From JAJRPT01 sp964465945 (lineage in GTDB: Bacteria; Bacteroidota; Ignavibacteria; Kapaibacteriales; UBA2268): a stretch of DNA of 64,000 bases. The translations under genes and the position numbers were made by a program. Positions 51,419-61,025 of this stretch are shown here, one piece after another (the stretch's first letter is position 1; each line of letters begins with the position of its first letter). The notes under the pieces were generated by a model that was not told the origin of the DNA, ran no database searches, and saw nothing but the letters and a program-made list of their open reading frames with translations. Where the stretch lies: the NCBI GenBank assembly GCA_964465945.1, contig CAYXMM010000008.1, forward strand, positions 60,158 through 124,157. Reading direction: 5' to 3'.

Positions 51419-54219
51419 TTTTCAATAATTAATTTTTGTGTTATTATTTCTTGTCCTTGCACAAATTGTATAATGTAAACACCACAATTTAACGCACTTA
51501 CATCTAATTTATTTCCATTTTTTATAAAATTATAGCTATTCCCAAGTAAGTCAAATATTGAAATAGTAGAATTTATATATTCATTTTTGATTTGTAAGAA
51601 ATTAATTGCTGGATTTGGATAAATCAACACACTTTGTTGATAATTTTCAGTCGATGAAGTTGATGATTCTCCTCCACAAAATTTCCAATATTTTAGTTCA
51701 TGTCGCTGTACTGAGCTACCAGTGGCAGCACTAATCCCTAAGTAACCGCTGTTGCCATTTATTAAATCAATATAATTACTTAAGTTAAAATCATTTAAAT
51801 GTGCCACATTTTTTTCATAAGAATTGGCTTGATTAAGAAATAAATCCAAAGTTTTAGCATTCCTATCATATTTTATTTTAAAAATATAAGTAGATTTGTT
51901 TATTTGAATATTATCAATATAAGTGTCTTCAAAGATTAAATTATTTGAATTATGATTAGCACTTACCTTACTCTTTGAAGAAAAAATTGCTAAATGATTT
52001 CCATTCGGGTCGTTGTAATCATCGTCTATATTTTGATAAAGGTCAAGTTCAATTACAAGAGCGTTTTTAATACCTTCATAACCTATACCACCTCCATAGT
52101 TGCCAATTACGGCTGTTTTATCAGCTTGGATAATAAATGCAAGACCATCGGCTCCGGGGGTAAAACCATCGTCAAGACCTTTATTATCGCCATTTGAAAG
52201 CTGGAACGCAAATTCACTTGATAAACCATTTGATAAATCTATTGGGTTTTCAGTCCAGATGGCTCCTCTTTGGAAAAAGTCATCTTTAGTTAATCTTAAA
52301 GTAGAATCATATACAACTGCATCTTGCGAGAGAATAAGTCCATCGATGTTACGAAAGCCATTATATTCGTAATTAGTATTTTCACAAGGTGTTGATTTAG
52401 GAAATCCAAAAATAGATATAAATGGATGTTTCGTATTTATTTCAAATGATTTGTCTATTGCATTTTCTGTAATTGGAAAATTTAAAGAAGATGTATATCC
52501 ATTTAAGTAGACTTTGTCATTTGACCACAAAATATCTTTACCAACGTCATCGGCTGAACCTCCTAAGTAGGTTGAATATTTTAATTCCTTTAAATCTTTA
52601 TCAAAAATAGCAAAAAAAGCATCCTGATTTCCTCCATGAATTTTTTGAAAAGCGTATTCGCTATTTTGTAAATCTGTTGATTCAGTATATCCTGAGACGT
52701 ATATATTTTTCTGGTTATCTAAAGAAATACCACCACCTTGGAAATTATATGTGATTTTGCCTTCGTTCTTAGAACCACCGAAATATGTTGTTTTTTCGAC
52801 AATACCATTTTCATCGACTATAGAAATAAACATGTCCAAATCATTACCATTGTAAGTTTTAGTTTTTTGGAATACATCTCCTTTTGCAATATTTGTTGCA
52901 TCGGTGTATCCTGTCACTATAAATTTTGTGCTGTCTAAACTACATAAGTTTTGAATATTTGTATGCTTAGTTTGGGGATACTTGTAACTCCATACTACTT
53001 TGTAAGTGTTTTTATCAAGACCATAAAGAAAATTTGCGCCAGAGTTGTTTCCAATTTGCTTCTCTAAATTTAGACTTTCAGAATACCCTCCAAGTATTAT
53101 AAAATTCTTAGTCAAGCATAATGATTCAGTAGTTTCAAAGGAACCATTGCCATATAAAGAAGAATAGATGCAGTTGTTTCTTGGTGTGAATCCCATTAAA
53201 AAGGCATTATATCCATTAGAAGTGCTACCATTGTTATTATTATACCTGATATATGCGTTATAAGTAGTAAAGAACTCCATATTTGCATTGAAAGTTCTAC
53301 CACCAATCCAGGCAACACTATCATTACCAATTTTTACATCATTTGCCGCGTCATAGTTTACATCTCCATTATAAGTTCCATACTCTAATTTGCCTTCGTA
53401 ATTTAGCCGAAAAATATAAATATCAGAATTTCCTGAAACTTTGTTCTTAATAGATTTATCAAAAGTTGGCATTTCATTACCTTGTGCTTCACCACCAATC
53501 CATACCATTCCAAATCGTGAGTCAATTCCTATTGCCCTATCAATACCACTACTTCCTACATAAGTTCCCCAAAGTATGTTATTGTAATTATCTAATTTAA
53601 TTACAAAACAATCTTCATCATTATTGCTTGTCGAATCATAAGCGTTCTTTAACCAACCTTTTAAATTACTTGCTGTTGAACCACACATATAAACGTTTCC
53701 TGATTCATCTTTTGAACTACTACTCATTAATCCTTTATCACTAGCTCCTACAAATGATGAAAATAATAAATTGGGATTATATTCCTGAGTTACAAATAGT
53801 CTTACACTTTGGTCAAAAGTTAAAATATTATTGTCTTCGAGTTGACTAGAAATCACAGAAATTTTATTATCACCTAAATTATAAATATTTAATTTATCGG
53901 TTATATGAATGATTATATTAGAAAATTTTAATGATGGATAAACGTCTAAATCTTCGGTTTTATGGTCAGCACTATAGTAATTAACTTTGAATGAGTTTTG
54001 AATTTCATTTATTTTTAAATCTTCACCTTTATTATTTTTAAATTCTATTTCAACACTTTCATTTGTGTTTGATATAAGAATTTTATTTCCTATAAATTCA
54101 TATTTATAATTATTTGCATAAGAATAATAGTTTCCATCTGAACTTTTAAATATATAATTTTGAGAGTGTACTTGTAAATTGAGACTCATTAAAACAAGTA
54201 AAATCAACAATATTTTCAT
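51415..54219 (-). CDS. SBBP-repeat and L-type-lectin protein with T9SS sorting domain
   Basis: A 934-aa secreted protein. A signal peptide (KILLILLVLMSLNLQVHS) starts it; SBBP repeats (SSFVGASDKG, YLGGSADDVGKD, YTESTDLQ) fill about 130-620. An L-type (legume-like) lectin domain (about 650-830) has GFTPGADGLAFIIQ, IELDLYQN and GYLGISAATGS, typical carbohydrate-binding folds. The C-terminal T9SS sorting domain has VLIYPNPAINFLQI and NCGVYIIQFV. It may bind glycans at the cell surface. It converges on the degenerate HD-GYP gene and is paralogous in its repeats to the protein at 12040-15204. Confidence 0.8.
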   Translation of the reverse strand: MKILLILLVLMSLNLQVHSQNYIFKSSDGNYYSYANNYKYEFIGNKILISNTNESVEIEFKNNKGEDLKINEIQNSFKVNYYSADHKTEDLDVYPSLKFSNIIIHITDKLNIYNLGDNKISVISSQLEDNNILTFDQSVRLFVTQEYNPNLLFSSFVGASDKGLMSSSSKDESGNVYMCGSTASNLKGWLKNAYDSTSNNDEDCFVIKLDNYNNILWGTYVGSSGIDRAIGIDSRFGMVWIGGEAQGNEMPTFDKSIKNKVSGNSDIYIFRLNYEGKLEYGTYNGDVNYDAANDVKIGNDSVAWIGGRTFNANMEFFTTYNAYIRYNNNNGSTSNGYNAFLMGFTPRNNCIYSSLYGNGSFETTESLCLTKNFIILGGYSESLNLEKQIGNNSGANFLYGLDKNTYKVVWSYKYPQTKHTNIQNLCSLDSTKFIVTGYTDATNIAKGDVFQKTKTYNGNDLDMFISIVDENGIVEKTTYFGGSKNEGKITYNFQGGGISLDNQKNIYVSGYTESTDLQNSEYAFQKIHGGNQDAFFAIFDKDLKELKYSTYLGGSADDVGKDILWSNDKVYLNGYTSSLNFPITENAIDKSFEINTKHPFISIFGFPKSTPCENTNYEYNGFRNIDGLILSQDAVVYDSTLRLTKDDFFQRGAIWTENPIDLSNGLSSEFAFQLSNGDNKGLDDGFTPGADGLAFIIQADKTAVIGNYGGGIGYEGIKNALVIELDLYQNIDDDYNDPNGNHLAIFSSKSKVSANHNSNNLIFEDTYIDNIQINKSTYIFKIKYDRNAKTLDLFLNQANSYEKNVAHLNDFNLSNYIDLINGNSGYLGISAATGSSVQRHELKYWKFCGGESSTSSTENYQQSVLIYPNPAINFLQIKNEYINSTISIFDLLGNSYNFIKNGNKLDVSALNCGVYIIQFVQGQEIITQKLIIEN

Positions 54220-54356
54220 ATTATAACCTCATTTTCTTATTAATCTTAAATCAACATTATTCAAAAATAATAAAATATAAATAAAAAAAAAATTTTTAGT
54301 ATGAATAAATTATTGATATACTTCAACAACATTGTATTACATAAACACGATTATTT

Positions 54357-54387
54357 TTGTCTTATTACTTATTTTTAGTTAATTTTG
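54357..54387 (+). promoter_or_regulatory. promoter of the imelysin-HTTM operon
   Basis: TTG (54357-54359), 20 bases, then TAATTTTG (54380-54387), a good Bacteroidota-type promoter, 30 bases before ATG 54417. Confidence 0.55.
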
Positions 54388-54416
54388 TATAGATTTCTAT
54401 TTAATATTGGACAATT

Positions 54417-55484
54417 ATGAAGTATTTTTTAATTATTATATTAAGTTTTATCTTGCTATCATGTAATGAGAAAGATGATAAACCAGCAGATGACACATTT
54501 AATAGAAGCCAAATGTTAAGCGATTATGTAAAGTATTATATAATTCCAAATTTTGCAGAGCTAAATAATGAATTTGTAATTTTTGAAAGTATTGCTCTTT
54601 CAATAAAAGATAATTCAGATAATAAAAAAATTGATGACCTAAAAAATCAATTTAAAAAAGTATATTTGTCTTGGCAGAAAGTTGCAATGTTGAACTTCGG
54701 TCCTTCGGAAACATATTCTCTACTTAATGTAATTAATATTTTTCCATCAAATAAAGCAAAAATTATTGCTAATATTCAAAATGATGAAAATAATTTATTA
54801 AGTGCTATAAATATAGATGCGATTGGATTACCCTGCTTAGATTATCTTTTATTTAGTGATGATGAATTACTTGGAAACAAATTCGACGATATTAAATTTA
54901 AAAAATACTTTTTAGATGTTTTGCAATTAATGAAAAGCAGAGTTGATAAAGTAAATTCTGAATGGAATGGTAACTACAAAGTTACCTTTGCAGAAAATGA
55001 TGGAAAAAGTGTTGGTTCTGGGATTAGTATGATAGTTAATTCTTTAAATAAATATTGGGAAAAAGACACAAGAGATGGTAAGTTAGGTATCCCAATTGGA
55101 ATTAGAACAAATGGAGTTGTGCAAATTGAGAGAAGTGAGGCATTTTATTCAAATTATTCAAAAGAATTATTAATTGCTGGAGTTGAAGCATATATTAATT
55201 TCTTTAAAAATAATGACAAGGGGTTGAGTTTATATGATTATTTATATGCTCGAAGAAATAAATATGGCGATGGGAAACTGCACGAGACAATTATGAATAA
55301 TTTTACAAATATATTAGCACGATTGAAAAGCTTAAATGGAGATTTTAAAACTAATATTGAAAATAATAAGCAAGAATTAATTTCTATTTATCAAGATATT
55401 CAAAAACAAATTGTCTATTTAAAAGTTGATATGCCATCAGTTTTGGGAGTTTCAATTACTTATCAAGACAATGATGGCGATTAA
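54417..55484 (+). CDS. imelysin-like lipoprotein
   Basis: Lipoprotein of 355 aa (Cys 16 in FILLSC) of the imelysin family, linked to iron uptake in other bacteria. Family hallmarks: SWQKVAMLNFGPSE near 82-95, IGLPCLDYLLF near 140 (equivalent to the GxHxxE-type region, though His is not evident), VGSGISMIVNSLNKYWEKD and GGKLH-like DGKLHETIM. The HTTM protein gene starts on its last base (TAATG overlap), so the two are coupled. Imelysin with HTTM is a recurring pair in Bacteroidota. Confidence 0.78.
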   Translation: MKYFLIIILSFILLSCNEKDDKPADDTFNRSQMLSDYVKYYIIPNFAELNNEFVIFESIALSIKDNSDNKKIDDLKNQFKKVYLSWQKVAMLNFGPSETYSLLNVINIFPSNKAKIIANIQNDENNLLSAINIDAIGLPCLDYLLFSDDELLGNKFDDIKFKKYFLDVLQLMKSRVDKVNSEWNGNYKVTFAENDGKSVGSGISMIVNSLNKYWEKDTRDGKLGIPIGIRTNGVVQIERSEAFYSNYSKELLIAGVEAYINFFKNNDKGLSLYDYLYARRNKYGDGKLHETIMNNFTNILARLKSLNGDFKTNIENNKQELISIYQDIQKQIVYLKVDMPSVLGVSITYQDNDGD

Positions 55485-56794
55485 TGTTGGGCAAGGTTAA
55501 TCAATATTTAGAACATGATGTTAGTATTGCGCCACTTATATCTTTAAGAATACTATTTGGTTCAATAATGCTATTTTCTTTAATTAGATTTATAGCAATG
55601 GGTTGGATAGAAGGTCTTTACACAAATATTGATTATCATTTTTCTTTCTTTGAATTTATTATTTATCCAGGTGATACAATAATTTATTTAATGTATTATT
55701 TATTAATTATTTCCTGTATTTTTATTATTTTAGGATTTTTATATAAATATGCAATTACTATATTTTTTATTTTATTTACTTATATAGAATTAATTGACAA
55801 ATCATATTATTTGAATCATTACTATTTTATTTCTGTTTTAGCTTTTGCTATGATTTTTCTTCCTTTATCGAATTATTTTTCAATTGATTCAATTATTAAG
55901 AAAAGTGAAAATAATAGTATTAAAAATTGGCAATTATTAGTTCCAAAAATATTAATTTCTATTGTTTACTTATATGCAGGAATTGCTAAAATTAATTCAG
56001 ATTGGTTAATTGAGACAATGCCGCTGAGCTTGTGGTTGCCTGCATCTTCTGATTTACCAATAATAGGAGGGCTACTTCAACAGCAATGGGTTGCTTATGC
56101 ATTTTCTTGGGCTGGTTGTATTTATGACCTAACAATATGGGTATTTTTAATTAATAATAAAACAAGAAAATATGCTTATACTTTTGTGATATTTTTTCAT
56201 CTTATGACATCAGTATTATTTCAAATAGGTATATTTCCATATATGATGACACTATTAACTTTAATATTCTTTTCGCCGGAAAAACATAATATTATAATAA
56301 ATAAAATTAAATTAATATTAAAATATAATGTAAAAAAAAGTGAAATCAATTATTCATTATTACCTAAATATTTATTTATTATATTTATTTTATTTCAAAT
56401 AATATTTCCATTTAGATATATATTAAATAAAGGAGAATTATTCTGGACAGAAGAAGGATACAGATTTTCTTGGCGTGTAATGTTAATGGAAAAGACGGGC
56501 TGGGTAAATTATAAGATAATTGATAATAAAAATAAGATTGAAAAAAATATCGACCCATCTTATCATTTAAGTGACATACAAGTTAAACAAATGTCATTTC
56601 AACCAGATATGATATTACAATACGCAAAGTATTTAGGTGATAAGCATTATAAAATATATAAAATAAAACCAGAAATATATGTCAGTTCTTATGTTTCAAT
56701 AAATGGGCGTGGAAGCAGGAAATATTTTAAAGACAGTGTAGACATTTATAACGTAAAGTTTAATAATATAGCAAAATATTTAGAAGAAAGGTAA
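55484..56794 (+). CDS. HTTM-domain membrane protein
   Basis: A 436-aa membrane protein related to the horizontally transferred transmembrane domain found in vitamin K-dependent carboxylase-like proteins. About seven to eight membrane segments (residues 18-330) are followed by a soluble tail. Recognisable features: LISLRILFGSIML, LYAGIAKINSDW and FHLMTSVLFQIG. Its biochemical role in bacteria is not settled. Translation is coupled to the imelysin lipoprotein by a one-base overlap. Confidence 0.75.
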   Translation: MLGKVNQYLEHDVSIAPLISLRILFGSIMLFSLIRFIAMGWIEGLYTNIDYHFSFFEFIIYPGDTIIYLMYYLLIISCIFIILGFLYKYAITIFFILFTYIELIDKSYYLNHYYFISVLAFAMIFLPLSNYFSIDSIIKKSENNSIKNWQLLVPKILISIVYLYAGIAKINSDWLIETMPLSLWLPASSDLPIIGGLLQQQWVAYAFSWAGCIYDLTIWVFLINNKTRKYAYTFVIFFHLMTSVLFQIGIFPYMMTLLTLIFFSPEKHNIIINKIKLILKYNVKKSEINYSLLPKYLFIIFILFQIIFPFRYILNKGELFWTEEGYRFSWRVMLMEKTGWVNYKIIDNKNKIEKNIDPSYHLSDIQVKQMSFQPDMILQYAKYLGDKHYKIYKIKPEIYVSSYVSINGRGSRKYFKDSVDIYNVKFNNIAKYLEER

Positions 56795-56812
56795 GAAAAA
56801 TAATTAATCATT

Positions 56813-56842
56813 TTGATACTAAGCTAAAAAGTTATAAATTTG
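56813..56842 (+). promoter_or_regulatory. promoter of the modification methylase gene
   Basis: TTG (56813-56815), 19 bases, then TAAATTTG (56835-56842), 68 bases before ATG 56910. Confidence 0.55.
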
Positions 56843-56895
56843 AAAGTATGTAAAATTAATAATGGAAGTTATTCATACATAATTATAGGTTATTT

Positions 56896-56910
56896 ATGAA
56901 GCTAATTTAA
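56896..56910 (+). CDS. 4-codon leader mini-ORF
   Basis: ATG AAG CTA ATT TAA; its stop overlaps the methylase ATG in a TAATG arrangement. It may couple or tune translation of the methylase, but such short frames also arise by chance. Confidence 0.25.
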   Translation: MKLI

Positions 56911-58232
56911 TGAGCGAGCAATTATATTTTTTTAACCCGCCAATTATTAACATTAAAGACGCCAACTTTAATAGTAATTCTGATAGTTCCTGGTCATTTG
57001 CAGGCAAAACAATTAAAGAGACAACCTATATAACGCATGGGTATTATACATACCCTGCAAAGTTTATCCCTCAACTTGCAAAAAGATTAATTCTTGAAAA
57101 TAGCAAAGTTAAGGATATTGTAATCGATCCGTTTAGTGGCAGTGGCACTACCGTTATTGAAAGCATCGTTAATCAACGGGTTGGAATTGGAAACGATATA
57201 AATGAAATTGCAACTTTAATTGCTAAAGTAAAATCTACTCCACTTAATACAGAAACGTTGGAAAAGGAGTTTTCTAAATTGTATTTTGAAATTGCGAAAA
57301 TATTTGAAAGTAATTATGAAGATTATCTAAATTTCGCATTGAAGCAAATTCCTCAAAATGAAAGAATAGATTTTTGGTTTTGCGAAGAAAATAAAAATAA
57401 ATTGGCAATACTTTTAACCAAAATAAATGAAACTCAAGAAAATGATATAAGAAACTTTTTCTTGGTTGCTTTTGCTCAAATTCTCAAAACAAGTTCAGTT
57501 TGGATGCAGAAAAGCGTAAAGCCGACAAGAGATAAAAATAAAAAACAATATAATCCATTTGATTTATTTGTAAAGCAAACTAAAAAAATGATAAAAGGCC
57601 ATTATGAATTTAATAAAATATTATTACCTGAAATAAAAAATAATATTGACCTATATAGACGTATTGAATGTAATGATTCGCGAAAGCTAAATTGTAACAA
57701 CGGAGAAGCAAGTTTAATTGTTTCAAGCCCACCTTATGTTACCTCGTATGAGTATGCTGATTTACACCAATTACCTCTTTTATGGCTTGGCTATTTAACA
57801 GACCTAAGCATTTATAGGAAAAAATTTTCTGGTAGCGTTCACTCAGAAAGAAGTAGTGTTGATTTAAGAAGCCAAATTGCAGATAATATAGTTAATAATT
57901 TAGAGAATAAAAAAAAGAAAGAAGTTAGAAATTATTATTCGGATATGTTAGAGACTTGGCTTGAAGTGAAAAGAAGTTTAAAAAAAGGTGGTAGAGCTTG
58001 TATTGTAATTGGAAATACCAAATTCAATGGAGTTGAAATATTAAATTCAAATGTATTTACTGAGCAATTTAATAATATTGGCTTTAAAACTATAAAAATA
58101 ATTGAAAGAGAAATTCCTTCAAAGATGCTACCTTCAAGTAGAGATTCTAAAACAGGAAGGTTTGCAAAAACTTCTAAAACTGATAATTTAGTATATCCAG
58201 TTGAGTATATTTTAATTATGGAGAAATTATGA
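56910..58232 (+). CDS. type II DNA modification methyltransferase
   Basis: SAM-dependent DNA amino-methyltransferase of 440 aa. YTYPAKFIPQLAKRLI then DPFSGSGTT (near 71-79) form the SAM site. The catalytic SSPPYVTS motif (near 270) favours N4-cytosine methylation, although N6-adenine methylation cannot be excluded. Between the two lies an insert that may recognise DNA. It overlaps the following (broken) restriction gene by ATGA, the usual linkage of a type II pair. A -33/-7 promoter lies just upstream. The recognition site cannot be read from the sequence. Confidence 0.85.
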   Translation: MSEQLYFFNPPIINIKDANFNSNSDSSWSFAGKTIKETTYITHGYYTYPAKFIPQLAKRLILENSKVKDIVIDPFSGSGTTVIESIVNQRVGIGNDINEIATLIAKVKSTPLNTETLEKEFSKLYFEIAKIFESNYEDYLNFALKQIPQNERIDFWFCEENKNKLAILLTKINETQENDIRNFFLVAFAQILKTSSVWMQKSVKPTRDKNKKQYNPFDLFVKQTKKMIKGHYEFNKILLPEIKNNIDLYRRIECNDSRKLNCNNGEASLIVSSPPYVTSYEYADLHQLPLLWLGYLTDLSIYRKKFSGSVHSERSSVDLRSQIADNIVNNLENKKKKEVRNYYSDMLETWLEVKRSLKKGGRACIVIGNTKFNGVEILNSNVFTEQFNNIGFKTIKIIEREIPSKMLPSSRDSKTGRFAKTSKTDNLVYPVEYILIMEKL

Positions 58233-58899
58233 ACTTTAACGATTTAATTATTATCTATGAAAATGCAAAAGTAAAATACAAAAAAGAAACTTATCGTTAC
58301 ATTTCACAAATCTTAAATAATGCAAAAGAGTTACATAAAAAGGATTTTAAGGGCGGAGACCACGAGCAGTCTTGGAGAGCATTTAAAGGAAAGAATCTTG
58401 AAAAGCTAATTGAATATATAATTACTGATGAAATTAAGAAGTTAGGATTAGAAATAGTAAATGGTAACATACTTGAAAGAACATTAGAAAAAAATTTAGA
58501 TGAAGGATTATGTAATGTAAAAAGAAACTTATACATAGACTATGGCGAGTTTGGAGCGCATTTACCTGATGTTGATATTATTATTTATCAAAAGAAAACA
58601 TTTAAGATTATAGCAGTTTTATCTTAAAAGTTACATTAAGGGAAAGAATAGCACAAACTGGCTATTGGAAATTGAAACTACTAGAATCAGGTGCTACAAA
58701 ACATATTAAAGTATTTTTTATCACTCCAGATGAAGACAAAACATTAACTTATAAAAATCCAATGAAAAAAGGTAGATCTATTGTAGAAGTAGATACAGAT
58801 GGTGGATATGTATTAAGTGAAACTTCAATTGAAGAAAGTATTAAGATTAAAATGTTCGATAAGTTCTTTAAAGATTTAAAAAAATTATTAAAAGATTAA
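58229..58899 (+). pseudogene. frameshifted type II restriction endonuclease
   Basis: Two frames form one protein. The first (58229-58627) ends PDVDIIIYQKKTFKIIAVLS and a stop; the second (from 58627) continues KVTLRERIAQTGYWKLKLLE and reaches 58899. Restoring one base near 58625 would join them into about 223 aa. The P-D...S-x-K spacing suits a PD-(D/E)xK nuclease core, and RER..QT.YWKLKL is typical of restriction enzymes. As written it is inactive, which leaves the methylase alone. A sequencing error at the short A-run taaaag cannot be ruled out. Confidence 0.75.
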
Positions 58900-58920
58900 G
58901 CTTTTATATATAATAAAAAA

Positions 58921-59607
58921 ATGCTACACACTTTCGCAGATAAAATAATTAATTTTAATAATAATTTAAAATATTCAGGTAAATTACCAGAGGGAATTTC
59001 AGTTTTAAACCCATTTATTAATAATCCTGAAACTATCATTGTAATGCAACAATTCTACAATAAATATTATAATGATAATAAAGAGCGAAAATTTATTATT
59101 GGTATAAATCCAAGCAGACACGGTGCAGGAGTTACAGGTGTTCCATTTACTGATACAAAAAGATTAGATAATATTTGTGGTATTATGATGACGTCAGCAC
59201 ACACTCACGAGGTTTCGTCTGTGTTTATGTATGATATGATTGAGGAATATGGTGGTGTAAATAAATTTTATAGGAATTATTATATTAATTCACCTTTTCC
59301 ACTTGCTATTGTAAGAGACGCAGGTGGTGGTAAATTTCTAAACGCAAATTATTATGATTTTGAAGAACTATTTCTTTGTGTTGAAGAATTTATGATTGAA
59401 TCGCTTAAAAAGCATATTGAAATTGGACTTAACACTGATGAAGTTTATATTTTAGGGAAAAAAAATGCAGAATATATTAAGAGAATTAATGATAAAGTTA
59501 AAATATTTAAGAGTATGAAAGTGTTGGAACATCCACGATATATTCAGCAATATAAAAGTAAAGAAAAAGCATTATATATTGATAAATATTTGAATATATT
59601 TAAATAA
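58921..59607 (+). CDS. SMUG2-type uracil-DNA glycosylase
   Basis: A 228-aa DNA-repair enzyme of the SMUG2/DUF4918 group, within the uracil-DNA glycosylase superfamily. Motif 1 is FIIGINPSRHGAGVTGVPFT (near 58-77), followed by SSVFMYDMIEEYGG and the C-terminal LEHPRYIQQYK, the second active-site motif. It removes uracil or related bases from DNA. The gene starts 21 bases after the broken restriction gene and may belong to its operon. N4-methylcytosine deaminates to uracil, so a functional link to the methylase is possible. Confidence 0.75.
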   Translation: MLHTFADKIINFNNNLKYSGKLPEGISVLNPFINNPETIIVMQQFYNKYYNDNKERKFIIGINPSRHGAGVTGVPFTDTKRLDNICGIMMTSAHTHEVSSVFMYDMIEEYGGVNKFYRNYYINSPFPLAIVRDAGGGKFLNANYYDFEELFLCVEEFMIESLKKHIEIGLNTDEVYILGKKNAEYIKRINDKVKIFKSMKVLEHPRYIQQYKSKEKALYIDKYLNIFK

Positions 59608-59671
59608 AATAATTTACAAAAAAAATAAAACAACGACAAAATATATTCGTATTAATAAGTATAATTTTATA

Positions 59672-59679
59672 TAAATTTG
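59672..59679 (+). promoter_or_regulatory. -7 element before the AhpD-like gene
   Basis: TAAATTTG matches TAnnTTTG, 17 bases before ATG 59697; no -33 TTG. Confidence 0.35.
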
Positions 59680-59696
59680 AAAGGTTGGTTAGAGGA

Positions 59697-60140
59697 ATGC
59701 AACAAAGATTAAGCGTCTCTGAAAATGTGCCAGAAGCGTATAAATTAATGCTTGAAATGGAAAAATTCATTGCAACAACAGATATTGATATTAAACTCAG
59801 AGAGTTAATTAAAATAAGGTGTTCACAGATAAATCATTGTGCCTACTGCCTTGATATGCATATAAAAGATGCACTGAAAGAAGGGGTGTCCGCTCAAAAA
59901 ATCAATTTAGTTGCGGCATGGAATGAAAGCATAATATTTACTGAAGCCGAAAGGGCTGCCCTTGCCTTTGCTGAAGAAGTAACGAATATTTCAGATTATG
60001 GAGTAAGTGATGATGTGTATTTTGAATTAAAAAATCATTTTACACAGAAACAAATTGCTCAATTAATTATAATAATTAATCAAATTAATTCTTGGAATAG
60101 AATTGCAGTTAGTTCATTGCAACCGCATCCTATTGATTAA
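59697..60140 (+). CDS. AhpD-like carboxymuconolactone decarboxylase family protein
   Basis: A 147-aa protein of the alkylhydroperoxidase D-like group. The redox pair is in NHCAYCLDMHIKDA (Cys residues near 48 and 51, with His nearby), the catalytic arrangement of AhpD-type peroxidases. The surrounding helices (LRELIKIRCSQ, ALAFAEEVT, NQINSWNRIAV) fit the family. ATG 59697 is preferred, though TTG 59685 is possible and neither has a well-placed ribosome site. Partner and substrate unknown. Confidence 0.85.
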   Translation: MQQRLSVSENVPEAYKLMLEMEKFIATTDIDIKLRELIKIRCSQINHCAYCLDMHIKDALKEGVSAQKINLVAAWNESIIFTEAERAALAFAEEVTNISDYGVSDDVYFELKNHFTQKQIAQLIIIINQINSWNRIAVSSLQPHPID

Positions 60141-60152
60141 AAACTAAGCAAT

Positions 60153-60185
60153 AACAGGAGTCAAGCAACTTGTTTGGCTTCTGTT
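60153..60185. terminator. hairpin between convergent genes
   Basis: Twelve-base arms aacaggagtcaa (60153-60164) and ttggcttctgtt (60174-60185) with G-U pairs. It overlaps the stop of the DUF218 gene and can end both converging transcripts. Confidence 0.65.
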
Positions 60186-60906
60186 ATCTTAAATAAAAAT
60201 ATAAATATGCTGCGAGTTCATAAATTAAATATCGCATATAATTAGACGCTTTTGCATTTGGAAAAAAATCGAATATTTCAAAATGAAGTTCTTTGATTTT
60301 ATGTTCTGTTGGGGCTAAAAGATAATTCTTTATTTGATATTTATTTGCAAGCATATTTATCCTTGGTAAATGACTTGCTGAGCTAACTAATATAATTTGA
60401 TTATATTTTAACTTTGATATGTAAAACATTTGTTGCTCGGAATTAGTTGATTTTTCGTCCAACTTAATGTTGATTTTTGGTTTTAATTTTTTTGCAATGT
60501 TATACATTGTTTTTGCCTCACTGCTTTTATGAAAGGCATCTCTACCGCTAAGAATTAATGTTGACTTATTATTTGAAATTAAGAGGGATTCTAACAAACG
60601 TATAGCAGATGCACTTTGTGGTTGAGAGGAGATTGGCATATTTTCGTCATTATAACCACCACCACCAAAAACAAAAATAGTAGCATCACTTTCAATTTTA
60701 TTAATATCTATTTGAGGAAATTGTCTTTCATAATAAAATAGTAATGTTTCAGAAAAAATGGAGGTATTTAGAAAATAAAAAATAATTAAAAATAAATAGA
60801 CAAATAGTTTTTTATTTGTTTTGTTAAAAATAAAAATAGTTAATAGTAATAATAAAATAGAAATAAAAAGTGGGTCAATAAAAGCAAGAATAGTTTTCAT
60901 AATCAT
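60184..60906 (-). CDS. YdcF/DUF218-family membrane protein
   Basis: A 240-aa protein with two N-terminal membrane segments (about 8-27 and 33-53) and a DUF218 domain outside. Family motifs: IFVFGGGGYND, SASAIRLLESLLISN, LILSGRD and ILVSSASHLPRINM. Relatives (SanA, ElyC, YdcF) act in envelope integrity or carrier-lipid metabolism; the exact reaction here is unknown. Start uncertain by two codons (Met at 60906 or 60900). Confidence 0.8.
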   Translation of the reverse strand: MIMKTILAFIDPLFISILLLLLTIFIFNKTNKKLFVYLFLIIFYFLNTSIFSETLLFYYERQFPQIDINKIESDATIFVFGGGGYNDENMPISSQPQSASAIRLLESLLISNNKSTLILSGRDAFHKSSEAKTMYNIAKKLKPKINIKLDEKSTNSEQQMFYISKLKYNQIILVSSASHLPRINMLANKYQIKNYLLAPTEHKIKELHFEIFDFFPNAKASNYMRYLIYELAAYLYFYLR

Positions 60907-61025
60907 TTTTTTATTAGTTCCTAAATATCTTTTGACTTTGTTGAATAAAACTCAATGTCAAAAATAAATAAATGTATGAGATATAAAAAATAATAAATAT
61001 ATAGCGTAGAAAAAGTTTTAAACCA

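Noticed and set aside
58229..58627. intact 132-aa gene
   Set aside because: Its sequence continues in another frame directly after the stop, so it is half of a broken gene.
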